A stretch of 64,000 bases of DNA, taken from positions 62,001 through 126,000 of the forward strand of contig NZ_JADCKL010000005.1 in NCBI RefSeq assembly GCF_014982975.1, written 5' to 3'. Made by a program: the position numbers and the translations under genes. Numbering within the stretch: position 1 is the stretch's first letter; every line of letters begins with the position of its first letter. Positions 34,980 through 44,699 of the stretch are shown here, piece by piece. The notes beneath the pieces are model-generated. The model was not told where the DNA came from. It saw only the letters and a list, made by a program, of their open reading frames with translations, and did no database searches. The DNA comes from Claveliimonas monacensis. Its GTDB lineage: Bacteria; Bacillota; Clostridia; Lachnospirales; Lachnospiraceae.

Positions 34980-35408
34980 CTAGCCTACCATAAAGGTCAG
35001 CTCCGCGCTGACTACCACTTTGCCGTCCACGCTGGCAGTGGCCTCTCCGATCCCCATAGGCCCTTTGGCCTTGATGATCTTTGTCTCCAGCTTTACTTTA
35101 TCTCCCGGCACGATCTTTCCTTTAAACTTGCATTTATTGATGCCGCCGAAGTAGGCGATCTTTCCTTTGTTCTCCTCTTTGCTCAGGATGGCCACAGCCC
35201 CTACCTGGGCCAGCGCCTCCACCGTCAGCACACCGGGCATTACCGGCTCCTGGGGAAAATGTCCCTTGAAGAAATCTTCCCTGTATGTGACGCATTTATA
35301 ACCTACCGCAAACTGTCCCGGCTCATAGTCCTCGATGTAGTCCACAAGGAGGAAGGGATGGCGGTGGGGAATGATCTCCTTGATCTGGTTGATATCCAAA
35401 TGCTTCAT
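34980..35408 (-). CDS. fabZ: 3-hydroxyacyl-ACP dehydratase
   Basis: A 142-residue hot-dog fold enzyme. IIPHRHPFLLVDYIEDYEPG carries the catalytic His, and FFKGHFPQEPVMPGVLTVEALAQ the catalytic Glu. The start at 35408 has AAGGAG nine bases upstream; upstream coding in that frame is spurious. It removes water from 3-hydroxyacyl-ACP in chain elongation. A FabZ next to acc genes is the rule in this gene order. Confidence 0.97.
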   Translation of the reverse strand: MKHLDINQIKEIIPHRHPFLLVDYIEDYEPGQFAVGYKCVTYREDFFKGHFPQEPVMPGVLTVEALAQVGAVAILSKEENKGKIAYFGGINKCKFKGKIVPGDKVKLETKIIKAKGPMGIGEATASVDGKVVVSAELTFMVG

Positions 35409-35433
35409 GCTCTTTGTCTCCTTCCTGTATTTC

Positions 35434-35904
35434 CTATGAAAGGCGGAACAGAGGCTGTCCGTACTCCACGGCCTGGCCGTTTTCCACGTAGATCTCCTCC
35501 ACTGTCCCGTCAAAGTCGCTCTCGATCTCGTTCATCAGCTTCATGGCTTCCACGATGGCCATGACCTGGCCTTTTTTCACCGTGTCTCCCACAGACACGT
35601 AAGGATCCGCATCCTCTGCCGGAGCTGCGTAGAATGTTCCCACCAGGGGGCTCTTCACGATCTTGCCGGAGGGCTCTGCAGATGTCTTCTCTTCTGCTGC
35701 CTTGTCAGCCTGTGCAGCCGCTGCGGGAGCTGCTGCCTGCGCGGCCGGAACCGCCACAGTACTCTCCGCCGCCTGCAGGGCTGTGACGATGGTCTCTTTT
35801 TCTTTTGTCAGATGGAGCTTTACGCCCTTTTCTTCGTATTTCAGTCCGGTCAGCTCTGAGTCGGAGACTGCCTGGATGAGTTTTAACAGGTTCTCAAATT
35901 CCAT
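35434..35904 (-). CDS. accB: Biotin carboxyl carrier protein of acetyl-CoA carboxylase
   Basis: A 156-residue carrier. The N-terminal part is followed by an Ala-rich flexible linker (about residues 50-72) and the biotinyl domain. The biotinylated Lys lies in VEAMKLMNEIES, near residue 121. It is recognised by biotin ligase and shuttles carboxybiotin between AccC and AccDA. Confidence 0.96.
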   Translation of the reverse strand: MEFENLLKLIQAVSDSELTGLKYEEKGVKLHLTKEKETIVTALQAAESTVAVPAAQAAAPAAAAQADKAAEEKTSAEPSGKIVKSPLVGTFYAAPAEDADPYVSVGDTVKKGQVMAIVEAMKLMNEIESDFDGTVEEIYVENGQAVEYGQPLFRLS

Positions 35905-35920
35905 GATCTCGCACCTCTTT

Positions 35921-37162
35921 TTATTCTTCGTATTTCTTGATCAGCACGGTTGCGTTGTGTCCGCCAAAGCCAAGAGAGTTGGTCATGGCGTAGTGGATCT
36001 CCTTCTCCACCGGAGCGCCTACCGCATAGTTAAGGTCACAGTCCTCGTCTGTCTCCACGGTTCCCATGGTCTGGTGGATAAACCCTTCCTCCACGGATTT
36101 CACAAGAGTGATGAACTCCACGCCGCCGGCTGCACCTAAGAGATGGCCGATCATGGATTTTGTGGAGTTGATGACTACGTCTTTTGCCGCGTCGCCGAAA
36201 GCCTTCTTGATGGCTCTTGTCTCGAAGAGGTCATTGTGGTGTGTACTTGTGCCGTGGGCATTGATGTACTCTACCTGGGAAGGTGAAACTTCCGCCTCCT
36301 CCATGGCAAGCTCCATGGCCTTGGCAGCACCTGCGCCGTCCTCTGCCGGTGAAGTGATGTGGTAAGCGTCTCCTGTGGCGCCGTATCCCACTACCTCCGC
36401 GTAGATCTTTGCTCCTCTTGCCTTTGCGTGTTCCAGTTCCTCCAGAACAACCACGCCTGCTCCTTCACCCATGACAAAGCCGTCTCTGTCTTTGTCAAAG
36501 GGGCGGGATGCCGTGGCCGGATCCGGGTTGGTGGAAAGGGCGGTGAGGGCGGTAAATCCTGCCACTCCTGTGGGGCAGATAGCGCTCTCTGTTCCCCCTG
36601 CAAGCATAATGTCCGCGTCACCATACTGGATAGCCCGGAAGGCGTCTCCGATACAGTGGGTTCCTGTGGCACAGGCTGTCACCACATTGGAGCATTTTCC
36701 CCGCAGGCCAAGCTGGATGGAAACATTTCCTGCCGCCATGTTGCAGATCATAAGGGGCACCATCAGCGGGTTTACCTTGTTAGGGCCTTTTGTCTTGATC
36801 TTCTCGTAGCTGGACTCCACCTGCTGCAGGCTTCCGATACCGGAGCCGATGATGACGCCGGCCCGGAAGGAGTCCTCCTTCTCCATGTCAATGCCTGCGT
36901 CGTCGAAAGCTTCCTTTGCAGCCGCCACAGCGTACTGTGAGAAAGCCTCCATCCTTCTTGCAGCCTTGAAATCCATCCGGTCTTTTGCCACAAAATCTTT
37001 GACTTCTGCCGCCAGTTTTACTTTATATTCAGTGGTATCAAACTTCGTGATAGGCGCGATGCCCACCTTTCCTTCCTTTACGCCCGCCCAGAACTCGGGA
37101 ACTGTATTTCCCAGGGGGGTGATGGCCCCAAGCCCTGTCACAACTACTCTTCTCTTCATCAT
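35921..37162 (-). CDS. fabF: 3-oxoacyl-ACP synthase II
   Basis: A 413-residue ketosynthase. The catalytic Cys is in [17 protein letters not shown]; the two His are in [14 protein letters not shown] and [14 protein letters not shown]. It extends acyl-ACP with malonyl-ACP. Its start overlaps the fabG stop by 4 bp, so expression is coupled. Confidence 0.97.
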   Translation of the reverse strand: MMKRRVVVTGLGAITPLGNTVPEFWAGVKEGKVGIAPITKFDTTEYKVKLAAEVKDFVAKDRMDFKAARRMEAFSQYAVAAAKEAFDDAGIDMEKEDSFRAGVIIGSGIGSLQQVESSYEKIKTKGPNKVNPLMVPLMICNMAAGNVSIQLGLRGKCSNVVTACATGTHCIGDAFRAIQYGDADIMLAGGTESAICPTGVAGFTALTALSTNPDPATASRPFDKDRDGFVMGEGAGVVVLEELEHAKARGAKIYAEVVGYGATGDAYHITSPAEDGAGAAKAMELAMEEAEVSPSQVEYINAHGTSTHHNDLFETRAIKKAFGDAAKDVVINSTKSMIGHLLGAAGGVEFITLVKSVEEGFIHQTMGTVETDEDCDLNYAVGAPVEKEIHYAMTNSLGFGGHNATVLIKKYEE

Positions 37163-37899
37163 ATCGCCATTCCTCCGTCTACCTGGATCACCTGTCCTGT
37201 AATATAGCCTGCATCGTCAGAAGCCAGGAAGGCCGCTGTCTTTGCGATATCCTCCGGCTTTCCGAATCTTCCAAGAGGGATCTGGGCCACAGACGCCTCT
37301 TTCACTGCGTCGGAGAGGACCTCCGTCATCTCTGTCTCGATAAATCCGGGAGCAATGGCGTTCACCGTGATGCCCCTGGAAGCCAGCTCTCTTGCCACGG
37401 CTTTTGTAAGGCCGATAACGCCCGCCTTGGAGGAGGCGTAATTGGCCTGTCCCGCATTGCCTGCAATGCCCACAACAGAGGACATATTGATGATGCGGCC
37501 GCTTCTCTGCTTCAGCATCTGTCTGGACGCGAAGCGGATGGTGTTGAAAGTGCCCTTAAGGTTGGTCTCGATGACGCTGTCAAAGTCCGCCTCAGACATC
37601 TTCATCAGAAGTCCGTCTCTTGTGATGCCCGCATTGTTGACAAGAATATCCAGTCTTCCGTATGTTTTGATGACATCCTGGATAAATGCCTGGCATTTTT
37701 CAAAATCAGATACATTGCACTGATAGACTTCCGCTTTTCCTCCGGCTGCCTCGATCTCTTTTTTCACTTCCTCCGCCCGGTCCTTTGAACCGTTGTAGTT
37801 GACTACCACGAAGGCTCCCCGGGAAGCCAGTTCCAGGGCGATGGCCCTTCCGATCCCTCGGGAAGCTCCTGTTACTACTGCAATCTTTCCATCTAACAT
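37159..37899 (-). CDS. fabG: 3-oxoacyl-ACP reductase
   Basis: A 246-residue short-chain dehydrogenase using NADPH. The cofactor motif is [28 protein letters not shown] and the Ser-Tyr-Lys centre ([22 protein letters not shown]) are present. The ribosome binding site before the ATG is weak compared with its neighbours. Confidence 0.97.
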   Translation of the reverse strand: MLDGKIAVVTGASRGIGRAIALELASRGAFVVVNYNGSKDRAEEVKKEIEAAGGKAEVYQCNVSDFEKCQAFIQDVIKTYGRLDILVNNAGITRDGLLMKMSEADFDSVIETNLKGTFNTIRFASRQMLKQRSGRIINMSSVVGIAGNAGQANYASSKAGVIGLTKAVARELASRGITVNAIAPGFIETEMTEVLSDAVKEASVAQIPLGRFGKPEDIAKTAAFLASDDAGYITGQVIQVDGGMAI

Positions 37900-37950
37900 T
37901 TTCTCGTACAGGACGGTTAACCGCCCCTGCCTCCTTTTTGCTTTTCGACT

Positions 37951-38883
37951 TTATTTCAGACTTTCCGCCACTTTCTCCACATCGGCCCATGTGCCTACGT
38001 TGTAAACCGTCACATCGCGGCTGATCTTTCTCATGAAACCGGCAAGGGTTCTGCCCGGCCCGATCTCAATGAACGTGTCCACGCCGTCCGCGATGAGATT
38101 TTCCATGCTCTGCTGCCAGCGCACGGAGGAGCTGACCTGCTCTGCCAGAAGCTCTTTTGTCTGGCTGATGTCTGTCACCTGCTGCGCTGTCACGTTTGTC
38201 ACATAAGGCACGTTAAGCTGGGACAGCTCCACGCCCTCCAGCACCTGCGCCAGCTCCTCCCCGGCCTTCTTCAGCATGGGGGAGTGGAAAGGTCCGCTGA
38301 CATTCAGCATGACCGCCCTTTTGGCTCCTGCTTCTTTCAGCTTTTCTGCCGCAGCCTCCACTGCCTTTGTCTCCCCGGTAATAACGATCTGCCCCGGGCA
38401 GTTGTAGTTGGCAACAGACACGCCTTCCATGCCGTCAGTGACTGCCTCGATCTCTTCGCCGGTCATGCCCATGATGGCGCACATGGCACCCTCCCCTGCA
38501 GGAACCGTGTTCTGCATGAGAAGGCCTCTTTTTCTCACAAGGCGGATGGCATCCTCGTCCTTCATGCCGCCTGCCGCCGCAATGGCACAGTACTCGCCAA
38601 GACTTAAGCCTGCTGTCACATCCGGGCGGATCCCCGCCTCGACAAGCGGCTTTGTCATGGCCAGACAGGTGGTCACAAGGGCTGCCTGTGTGTACTCTGT
38701 AAGGTCCAATTTATCGTTCTCATGAAAGCACAGATCTTTCATGTCAATGTCCATGTTATCTTTCAGCACCTCTGAAGCCATGTCGTACACAGCCTTCGCG
38801 GAAGCGCTGTTCTCGTAGAAATCCTGGCCCATGCCGCATTTCTGCGCGCCCTGGCCGGGATAAATAAATGCAATCTTACTCAT
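37951..38883 (-). CDS. fabD: Malonyl-CoA:ACP transacylase
   Basis: A 310-residue acyltransferase. The nucleophile Ser is in GLSLGEYCA, the catalytic His in NVSGPFHSPML, and the Q-motif FIYPGQGAQ is at the N-terminus. It overlaps the end of fabK by 8 bp. It supplies malonyl-ACP to FabH and FabF. Confidence 0.97.
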   Translation of the reverse strand: MSKIAFIYPGQGAQKCGMGQDFYENSASAKAVYDMASEVLKDNMDIDMKDLCFHENDKLDLTEYTQAALVTTCLAMTKPLVEAGIRPDVTAGLSLGEYCAIAAAGGMKDEDAIRLVRKRGLLMQNTVPAGEGAMCAIMGMTGEEIEAVTDGMEGVSVANYNCPGQIVITGETKAVEAAAEKLKEAGAKRAVMLNVSGPFHSPMLKKAGEELAQVLEGVELSQLNVPYVTNVTAQQVTDISQTKELLAEQVSSSVRWQQSMENLIADGVDTFIEIGPGRTLAGFMRKISRDVTVYNVGTWADVEKVAESLK

Positions 38884-39814
38884 AAAAGCCCGCTCCTTTG
38901 ATCAGTGCATCTGTCTCGCTTACCAGCTTGTCGATCAGCTCCTTGCAGGACATTCTCTCTTTCACCATGCCGGCGATCTGTCCTGCCATGACGCTTCCGT
39001 TTTTCACGTCGCCCTCCACAACTGCCTTGCGAAGGCCGCCCAGTGTCAGAAGCTCCAGCTCCTCAAAGCCTGCGCCTTTATTTTCCAGCTCCAGATATTT
39101 CTTTGTCATGTCGTTTCTCAGCGCGCGCACCGGATGTCCTGTGGTGCGGCCTGTGACACGGGAGTCGATATCTTTTGCCTTGATGATGCGTTCTTTGTAA
39201 TTTTCATGTACCTGGGACTCATCTGTGACAACAAAGTGTGTGCCCATCTGCACGCCCTTTGCGCCCAGCATGAACGCTGCGGCAATGCCTCTTCCGTCAG
39301 CGATACCGCCTGCGGCGATGACCGGAATGTTTACCGCATCCACCACCTGGGGTACCAGGACCATGGTCGTATTTTCTCCGATGTGTCCGCCGGCTTCTGT
39401 CCCTTCTGCGACAACCGCGTCAGCGCCGCAGCGCTCCATGCGCTTTGCAAGTGCAACGGAGGCGACAACAGGGATGACTTTTACGCCTGCTTCCTTCCAC
39501 ATCTTCATGTATTTCTCCGGGCTTCCGGCTCCGGTGGTGACCACCTTTACGCCTTCTTCCACGATCACCTTCGCAACGTCGTCCGCGTACGGGCTCATCA
39601 GCATGATGTTGACGCCGAAAGGCTTATCTGTCAGTTTTTTTGCTTCTCTGATCTGTTCGCGCACCCAGTCTGCCGGAGCGCTTGCTGCTCCTATCAGTCC
39701 AAGCCCACCGGCATTTGATACGCCGGCTGCCAAGTGATATTCAGCGACCCAGGCCATACCGCCCTGGATAATCGGATATTCAATTCCCAGTAATTCCGTT
39801 ACTTCTGTTTTCAT
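38876..39814 (-). CDS. fabK: Enoyl-ACP reductase II
   Basis: A 312-residue FMN-dependent enoyl reductase, the triclosan-tolerant type found in place of FabI. PIIQGGMAWVAEYHLAAGVSNAGGLG and AEGTEAGGHIGE are diagnostic, with the catalytic His in the latter. GAGG precedes the ATG. No fabI is present in the window. Confidence 0.95.
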   Translation of the reverse strand: MKTEVTELLGIEYPIIQGGMAWVAEYHLAAGVSNAGGLGLIGAASAPADWVREQIREAKKLTDKPFGVNIMLMSPYADDVAKVIVEEGVKVVTTGAGSPEKYMKMWKEAGVKVIPVVASVALAKRMERCGADAVVAEGTEAGGHIGENTTMVLVPQVVDAVNIPVIAAGGIADGRGIAAAFMLGAKGVQMGTHFVVTDESQVHENYKERIIKAKDIDSRVTGRTTGHPVRALRNDMTKKYLELENKGAGFEELELLTLGGLRKAVVEGDVKNGSVMAGQIAGMVKERMSCKELIDKLVSETDALIKGAGFYE

Positions 39815-39878
39815 ATTGACAACCTCTTTTTCTTTTTTCGTCTTTTTATTCTGATGAAATATATACTGCTTATCTGAT

Positions 39879-40103
39879 CTATTTGTGGGACTCGATGTAG
39901 GAAATCACGTCGCCTACTGTAGCGATCTGCTCCAGATCCTCTGTGGGGATCTCCACATCGTACTCTTCCTCCAGAGCCATTACAAGCTCAAACAGGTCCA
40001 GAGAGTCAGCGCCAAGATCATCCTTGAAGGAAGTCTCCTCTGTGATCGTTCCCGCATCTACTCCTAATGATTCTGCTACCATTTCTTTGATCTTTTCCAG
40101 CAT
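39879..40103 (-). CDS. acpP: Acyl carrier protein
   Basis: A 74-residue acidic helical carrier with the phosphopantetheine Ser in [17 protein letters not shown]. It holds growing acyl chains for every enzyme of the operon. Gaps of 64 bp to fabK and 78 bp to fabH are larger than elsewhere in the cluster; the latter contains a GC-rich hairpin. Confidence 0.98.
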   Translation of the reverse strand: MLEKIKEMVAESLGVDAGTITEETSFKDDLGADSLDLFELVMALEEEYDVEIPTEDLEQIATVGDVISYIESHK

Positions 40104-40153
40104 TGTCTTGTTCTCCTTTTCTTTTACCTTTTTACTTTGATTTTATCTATGCC

Positions 40154-40175
40154 ATCGCCGCGCTTTTGCGGCGCT
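40154..40175. other. GC-rich hairpin between fabH and acpP
   Basis: CGCCGC pairs with GCGGCG across a CGCTTTT-like loop. No T-run follows on the coding strand, so it is more likely an RNA-stability element or processing site than a terminator. Confidence 0.4.
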
Positions 40176-40181
40176 GCACGC

Positions 40182-41147
40182 TTATTTTGTCCAGTCTATG
40201 ACTGCTGCCCCCCAGGACAGGCCGGCTCCAAATCCGGCGATCACAATTCTTTGCCCCTTCTTCAGCCTTCCATCCCGGTTCAGCTCATCCAGCAGGATAG
40301 GGATGCTGGCAGAAGACGTGTTGCCGTACTCCTGCAGGTTCATGGGGAATTTTTCGATGGGTTCCTCCATCCGCTTTGCCACGGACTCCACGATCCTTCT
40401 GTTGGCCTGGTGGAGTACATACAGGTCGATATCCTCCTTTGTAAGGCCGTTTTTCTCAAGGACCTCGCCGATCACTTCCGGCACCTTCTTCACAGCAAAT
40501 TTGAACACGCCACGGCCGTCCATCTGCATAAGCATCTCCTCCTCCGGGATGCTCTCCCAGTTCCGGTTGTAGCGGCTGGTACATGTCAGGGCCTCGCCCT
40601 TGGCTCCCTCCGAGTGGGTCACCGGATAGTAGAAGGTTCCCTCCCCGGCTTTCACCACCGCGGCGCCGGCGCCGTCTCCAAAGAGGATACATGTGCCTCT
40701 GTCCTTCCAGTTTGTCAGATTGGACAGGCTCTCGCTCCCGATCACAAGGATGGTGCTGTACATGCCGGAGGCCAGATAGGCCAGAGCGGAGCTGTAGCCC
40801 AGCACAAAGCCGGTGCAGGCCGCGCTCATGTCGTAGCAGGTGGCGTTCACAGCGCCAATCTCTTTTTGCACCTCGCAGGCCGCGCAGGGCAGGATCACGT
40901 TGGAGGAGATGGTGGACACAAGGATCAGATCCACTTCCTCCGGAGCAGTGCCGCTGTTCTCCAGCGCTTTTCTGGCTGCATCGGCGGCCATGGACACTGT
41001 CGTCTCCTCAGTGATGATGTGGCGCCGTACCACTCCGGTTCTCTCCTGGATCCACTCGTCGCTGGTCTCCACAAGCTGGGCAATATCATTGTTATCCATC
41101 GTATGTACAGGCACACTTGAGCCTGTACCGCATATCACTCCGGTCAT
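40182..41147 (-). CDS. fabH: 3-oxoacyl-ACP synthase III
   Basis: A 321-residue initiating ketosynthase joining acetyl- or branched acyl-CoA to malonyl-ACP. The catalytic Cys is in YDMSAACTGFVLGYS; the His-Asn pair lies in VLHQANRRIVES and EYGNTSSASIP. It is the first gene of the operon, with a FabT-box-like sequence 70 bp upstream. Confidence 0.97.
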   Translation of the reverse strand: MTGVICGTGSSVPVHTMDNNDIAQLVETSDEWIQERTGVVRRHIITEETTVSMAADAARKALENSGTAPEEVDLILVSTISSNVILPCAACEVQKEIGAVNATCYDMSAACTGFVLGYSSALAYLASGMYSTILVIGSESLSNLTNWKDRGTCILFGDGAGAAVVKAGEGTFYYPVTHSEGAKGEALTCTSRYNRNWESIPEEEMLMQMDGRGVFKFAVKKVPEVIGEVLEKNGLTKEDIDLYVLHQANRRIVESVAKRMEEPIEKFPMNLQEYGNTSSASIPILLDELNRDGRLKKGQRIVIAGFGAGLSWGAAVIDWTK

Positions 41148-41200
41148 GTTCTTTGCTTCCTCGTTTCTTTATTTCTATTATTATTTCGATGCTTCAAATA

Positions 41201-41230
41201 TTTTTATTCTGAAATATTTTGACTTTCAAA
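41201..41230 (-). promoter_or_regulatory. fab operon promoter region with FabT-box-like palindrome
   Basis: TTTGA-CTT-TCAAA (41218-41230) is an inverted repeat close to the FabT/FabR-type consensus. It overlaps a candidate -35 (TTGAAA, minus strand) with a weak TAAAAA -10 at 41201-41206, 17 bp away. Repression by the operon's own FabT-like protein is the simple reading. Confidence 0.6.
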
Positions 41231-41268
41231 GTATATAGCAGCACATGGCTTCTGTCAAGAGTTTTGCG

Positions 41269-41820
41269 CTATTTCTTTGCCTTCACAAAAAGCATCATGG
41301 GTCGGCGCATCTCGTCTTTCATGCCCGGCAGATCCAGCATGGCCGGGTCCGGATACGCCTCCTCCATGACACTGCCGGTAAACACAGGGTGTTCAATATT
41401 CATAAGGAAGTCGCCTCCCTTTTTCAGTGTCCGATATACCTTCCTGTATATGCCATTCAGATCTTCCGCGTAGTGGAGCACCAGGTTGGACACCACAAGG
41501 TCAAAGGTCTCTTCCGGATACTCATAGTCCTCCAGGGCACAGACCCTGTAAGTGATCCTGCCGTCTGCATTTCGCTTCCCGGCCTCCCCGATCATGCGGC
41601 TGCTCTGGTCTATGGCCGTCACTGCCCCGGCCCCATTTTCCGCCGCATATTTACTGTGCCAGCCGTATCCGCATCCCAGATCCAGTACATGCTTTCCTTC
41701 CATGTCCGGGAAAAGCCGCACCAGCTGATGCCACTCCCCGGCTCCCTCAAGCCCTTTCCGGCTTCTGTCCATCTGTGCGTAGGCATCAAAGAACACCGGA
41801 TCATCATATATATTTCCCAT
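41269..41820 (-). CDS. Class I SAM-dependent methyltransferase, apparently internally shortened
   Basis: A 183-residue protein with a complete N-terminal SAM-binding fold: VLDLGCGYGWHSKYAAENGA, the acidic loop AIDQSSRMI and FDLVVSNLVLHYAED. The C-terminus DLPGMKDEMRRPMMLFVKAKK matches the normal end of the family. From memory, full-length relatives are about 240 residues; roughly 60 residues between FTGSV and MEEAYPDPAML seem missing, in frame. That region covers part of the substrate-binding insert, so activity is doubtful. Substrate unknown. Confidence 0.75.
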   Translation of the reverse strand: MGNIYDDPVFFDAYAQMDRSRKGLEGAGEWHQLVRLFPDMEGKHVLDLGCGYGWHSKYAAENGAGAVTAIDQSSRMIGEAGKRNADGRITYRVCALEDYEYPEETFDLVVSNLVLHYAEDLNGIYRKVYRTLKKGGDFLMNIEHPVFTGSVMEEAYPDPAMLDLPGMKDEMRRPMMLFVKAKK

Positions 41821-41939
41821 AACTTTTTCCTCCGTCTTCTTCTCCCTTCACGGGAAAATGTCTCCATGGCAACGATAGCAGAAGTTGCGGCCCTTTACAA
41901 CCCGGTTTCCACAGAAGACTTTTTGCCGAACGGATATAC

Positions 41940-41968
41940 TTGAAAAATAATCGAAATAATAGTATAAA
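41940..41968 (+). promoter_or_regulatory. Promoter of the DUF368 gene
   Basis: TTGAAA, 17 bp, TATAAA. A transcription start near 41975 leaves only 11 nt before the ATG at 41986, which argues for the later start at 42055. Confidence 0.6.
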
Positions 41969-42054
41969 TATAGGGTCTGTCAAATATGGAAGTAGTAAAG
42001 AAACTCACCGCGCTGCAGGATGCGGCGCACCATAAGAAAGGATTTTTGATTTAT

Positions 42055-42900
42055 ATGAACAAAAAACAGAACAGCAAAATGTCACCTGTACAGTTTCTAT
42101 TCCGCATTATCCAGGGAGCTCTGATCGGACTTGGAGCCGTCCTCCCGGGCATCTCCGGAGGCGTCCTGTGCGTGGTCTTCGGCATCTATAAACCTATCAT
42201 GGAGCTTTTGTCCAGTCCGGTCAGGAACTTTAAGACCCATGTTCCAAAGCTGATCCCAGTACTTATCGGAGTCGCCATTGGTTTCCTGGGTGTGGCCAAT
42301 ATCCTGTCCTTTTTCTTAAACAGATACCCGGATCCTTCCGTCTGCCTCTTTATCGGTCTGATCGCGGGCATGCTCCCCTCTCTCTTCCGGGAGGCGGGCG
42401 AACAGGGGCGCAGCAAAGGTTCCTGGATCTCTCTTGTCGTCTGCATGTGCGTGATCTTTGCCCTGCTTATGGGCCTGCAGATGAACTCTATAGAAGTAAC
42501 TCCGGGCTTCGTCTGGTATCTGTTCTGCGGCTTCTGCCTGGCTCTGAGCATTATTGCTCCCGGCATGAGCTTTTCCACCCTGCTGATGCCTCTGGGGCTT
42601 TACACACCCTTTGTGGACGGCATCGGACACTTTGACATGAATGTCCTTGTACCAGGAGGCATCGGAGCAGTCGTCACAGTCATCCTGCTGGCCAAAGCCG
42701 TCAACACATTGTTTGAAAATTACTACTCTCTTGCCTTCCACGGCATTATCGGCATTGTCATCGCGGCCACGGTCATGATCATCCCTGTGTCCAGCTTTGC
42801 CACACCGGGTTCCGCCATTGTCAACATCATCTGCATTGCGGCAGGCGTGGTGATTGCGCTGGCGCTGGATAAGTTCAACAGCGGGGTGAAAGCTGAATAA
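42055..42900 (+). CDS. popT: DUF368 polyprenyl-phosphate transporter
   Basis: A 281-residue membrane protein with about eight hydrophobic segments. GALIGLGAVLPGISGGVLCVVFGIY and the later APGMSFSTLLMPLGLYTPF are the paired signature repeats of DUF368, recently shown to return undecaprenyl phosphate across the membrane for cell-wall synthesis. I chose the ATG at 42055 (MNKKQNSKM); an in-frame ATG at 41986 has no ribosome binding site. A strong terminator follows. Confidence 0.85.
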   Translation: MNKKQNSKMSPVQFLFRIIQGALIGLGAVLPGISGGVLCVVFGIYKPIMELLSSPVRNFKTHVPKLIPVLIGVAIGFLGVANILSFFLNRYPDPSVCLFIGLIAGMLPSLFREAGEQGRSKGSWISLVVCMCVIFALLMGLQMNSIEVTPGFVWYLFCGFCLALSIIAPGMSFSTLLMPLGLYTPFVDGIGHFDMNVLVPGGIGAVVTVILLAKAVNTLFENYYSLAFHGIIGIVIAATVMIIPVSSFATPGSAIVNIICIAAGVVIALALDKFNSGVKAE

Positions 42901-42918
42901 AAAACTCTGTACAGTAAC

Positions 42919-42966
42919 GCAGAGGCAGCGCCTCCCTTCCGGGAGAACGCCGCCTCTGCTTTTTTA
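42919..42966 (+). terminator. Terminator of popT
   Basis: GCAGAGGC pairs with GCCTCTGC, with inner GCG/CGC and CTCCC/GGGAG pairings, followed by TTTTTTT. Confidence 0.9.
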
Positions 42967-42988
42967 TCCGGACACTGTCCGCTTATCT

Positions 42989-43864
42989 TTAATCCGTCTG
43001 TATGATCCGCTCTGCGATCTCCACACCCGTGATGCTGGCTGCCACGCCGCCTGCTCCGGTCTCCCGCAGAGTCACATCCATCTTGTCGCCCACTTCCCGC
43101 ATGGCGTCGATAACCTGATCCACGGGGATCCGGCTTGTGATGCCCGCCAGGGCCATGTCAGCCGCCGCCAGGGCATTGACAGCCCCGCCTACATTTCTCT
43201 TGACGCAGGGCACCTCTACCAGGCCTGCCACCGGGTCACACACAAGGCCCATCAGATTCTTCAGAGCCATAGCCGCCGCATGGCCCATGGTCTCCGCATC
43301 CGCCCCTTTTACATGGCAGATGGCTGCCGCCGCCATGGCGGAACCCGAGCCGATCTCTGCCTGGCATCCGCCCGCCGCACCGGCAAGGAACGCCCGGTTG
43401 GCAATGACCTGTCCCACACCGGCCGCCACGTACATGGCTTCCACCATCTTCTCCTCCGGCACTTCATGCTCCTTGAAATAAGGAATGAGCACAGCCGGAA
43501 GAACACCGCAGGCCCCGGCTGTGGGCGCCGCAATGATACGCTTCATGCAGGCGTTGTTGCAGCCCATCTTCAGAGCCACTGTCATAACCTTTGCCATAAA
43601 ATCCCCGCAAAGAGTATCCCCTTTTTTCTGATACTCTTCCATGAGGCCGCCTTCTTTCCCCACAAGGCCGCTTCTGGAAACACGGTCCGGCTCATATGTG
43701 TCCACGTTCTCACACATGATCCGCCACATGCGGGTCATCTCTTTCCAGGAACTCTCCTCAGACACATCCCTCTCATTGCAGTCTTCGATCTGCACGGCCT
43801 TCCAGAACTCAATACCGTCTTTTTTACATCTTTCCTTGATTGCATCTATTGATCCATATGACAT
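42989..43864 (-). CDS. sdaAA: L-serine dehydratase, alpha subunit
   Basis: A 291-residue iron-sulfur subunit of the two-part anaerobic enzyme that converts serine to pyruvate and ammonia. Diagnostic parts are AAPTAGACGVLPAVLIPYF, GAAGGCQAEIGSGSAMAA and CDPVAGLVEVPCVKRN, whose cysteines hold the [4Fe-4S] cluster. AGGAGG lies upstream of the ATG, 16 bp after sdaAB. Confidence 0.95.
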   Translation of the reverse strand: MSYGSIDAIKERCKKDGIEFWKAVQIEDCNERDVSEESSWKEMTRMWRIMCENVDTYEPDRVSRSGLVGKEGGLMEEYQKKGDTLCGDFMAKVMTVALKMGCNNACMKRIIAAPTAGACGVLPAVLIPYFKEHEVPEEKMVEAMYVAAGVGQVIANRAFLAGAAGGCQAEIGSGSAMAAAAICHVKGADAETMGHAAAMALKNLMGLVCDPVAGLVEVPCVKRNVGGAVNALAAADMALAGITSRIPVDQVIDAMREVGDKMDVTLRETGAGGVAASITGVEIAERIIQTD

Positions 43865-43879
43865 ATCTTTGCGCCCCTC

Positions 43880-44554
43880 CTATTCTTCTTCTGCTCCGCT
43901 CACATTGAGGAACGTAACTTTAATGATTCCATCCAGATTCTCCAGCCACGATATGGCGCTGTCCGGGATGATCTGATCCGTCTCAATGACCATGACCGCA
44001 TAGCCGCCCCGCTTGTCCCGGAAAAGCTGCATGGTGGCAATATTGATGTTCTTCTGGCTTAAAATATTTGCCACCTGGGCCACATGCCCCGGCTGATCCT
44101 GGTTATGGACGATCAGCGTATTACTCTCTGCATTGAAATTCACATCAATACCGTCCAACTTGCTCACCACGATACGTCCGCCTCCTATGGAACAGGCCTG
44201 AATGTCAAGACTGGCATCGCCCGCCTCCAGAAGCATCTGCACGGTATTCGGATGAGCGCCGCGGATCTCTTTCTTCTGGATCGTGAAATCACATTTCTCC
44301 TTTTTCGCGATCTTAAAACTGTCCGGTATACGCATGTCATCCGGCTTCATCCCCAGAAGCCCTGCCACAATCGCCCGGTCTGTTCCATGTCCTTCACCTG
44401 TCGCCGCAAAAGAACCGTGCAGATAGATGGTGGCTTTCTGCGGCTGTCTCCCCAGAAGCTGCCTGCCGATAAGCCCGATACGCACTGCCCCTGCCGTATG
44501 GGAACTGGACGGCCCTACCATTACAGGACCTAAAATGTCGAAAATACTTGCCAT
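43880..44554 (-). CDS. sdaAB: L-serine dehydratase, beta subunit
   Basis: A 224-residue partner subunit. The N-terminal FDILGPVMVGPSSSHTAGAVRIG is the classic beta motif, and a C-terminal ACT domain (residues about 148-220, IVHNQDQPGHVAQVANILS) probably binds serine as regulator. It is the first gene of the sdaAB-sdaAA pair. Confidence 0.95.
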   Translation of the reverse strand: MASIFDILGPVMVGPSSSHTAGAVRIGLIGRQLLGRQPQKATIYLHGSFAATGEGHGTDRAIVAGLLGMKPDDMRIPDSFKIAKKEKCDFTIQKKEIRGAHPNTVQMLLEAGDASLDIQACSIGGGRIVVSKLDGIDVNFNAESNTLIVHNQDQPGHVAQVANILSQKNINIATMQLFRDKRGGYAVMVIETDQIIPDSAISWLENLDGIIKVTFLNVSGAEEE

Positions 44555-44699
44555 ACTGGTTACCTTTCCTTTCTTCCTTTTTCGTCTGTCTCAGTGTTAC
44601 TCACTTCATGTATGTGGTATAAAAACCGCTCTGTAGTTATTATACCATATGCGCCCACAGGACACCTCAGAAAAATTTTTAAATTTTTCAAAAAAATGT

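Noticed and set aside
41986-42054. Longer start for the DUF368 protein at 41986
   Set aside because: Only about 11 nt from the predicted transcription start and without a ribosome binding site; the added residues are not part of the family.
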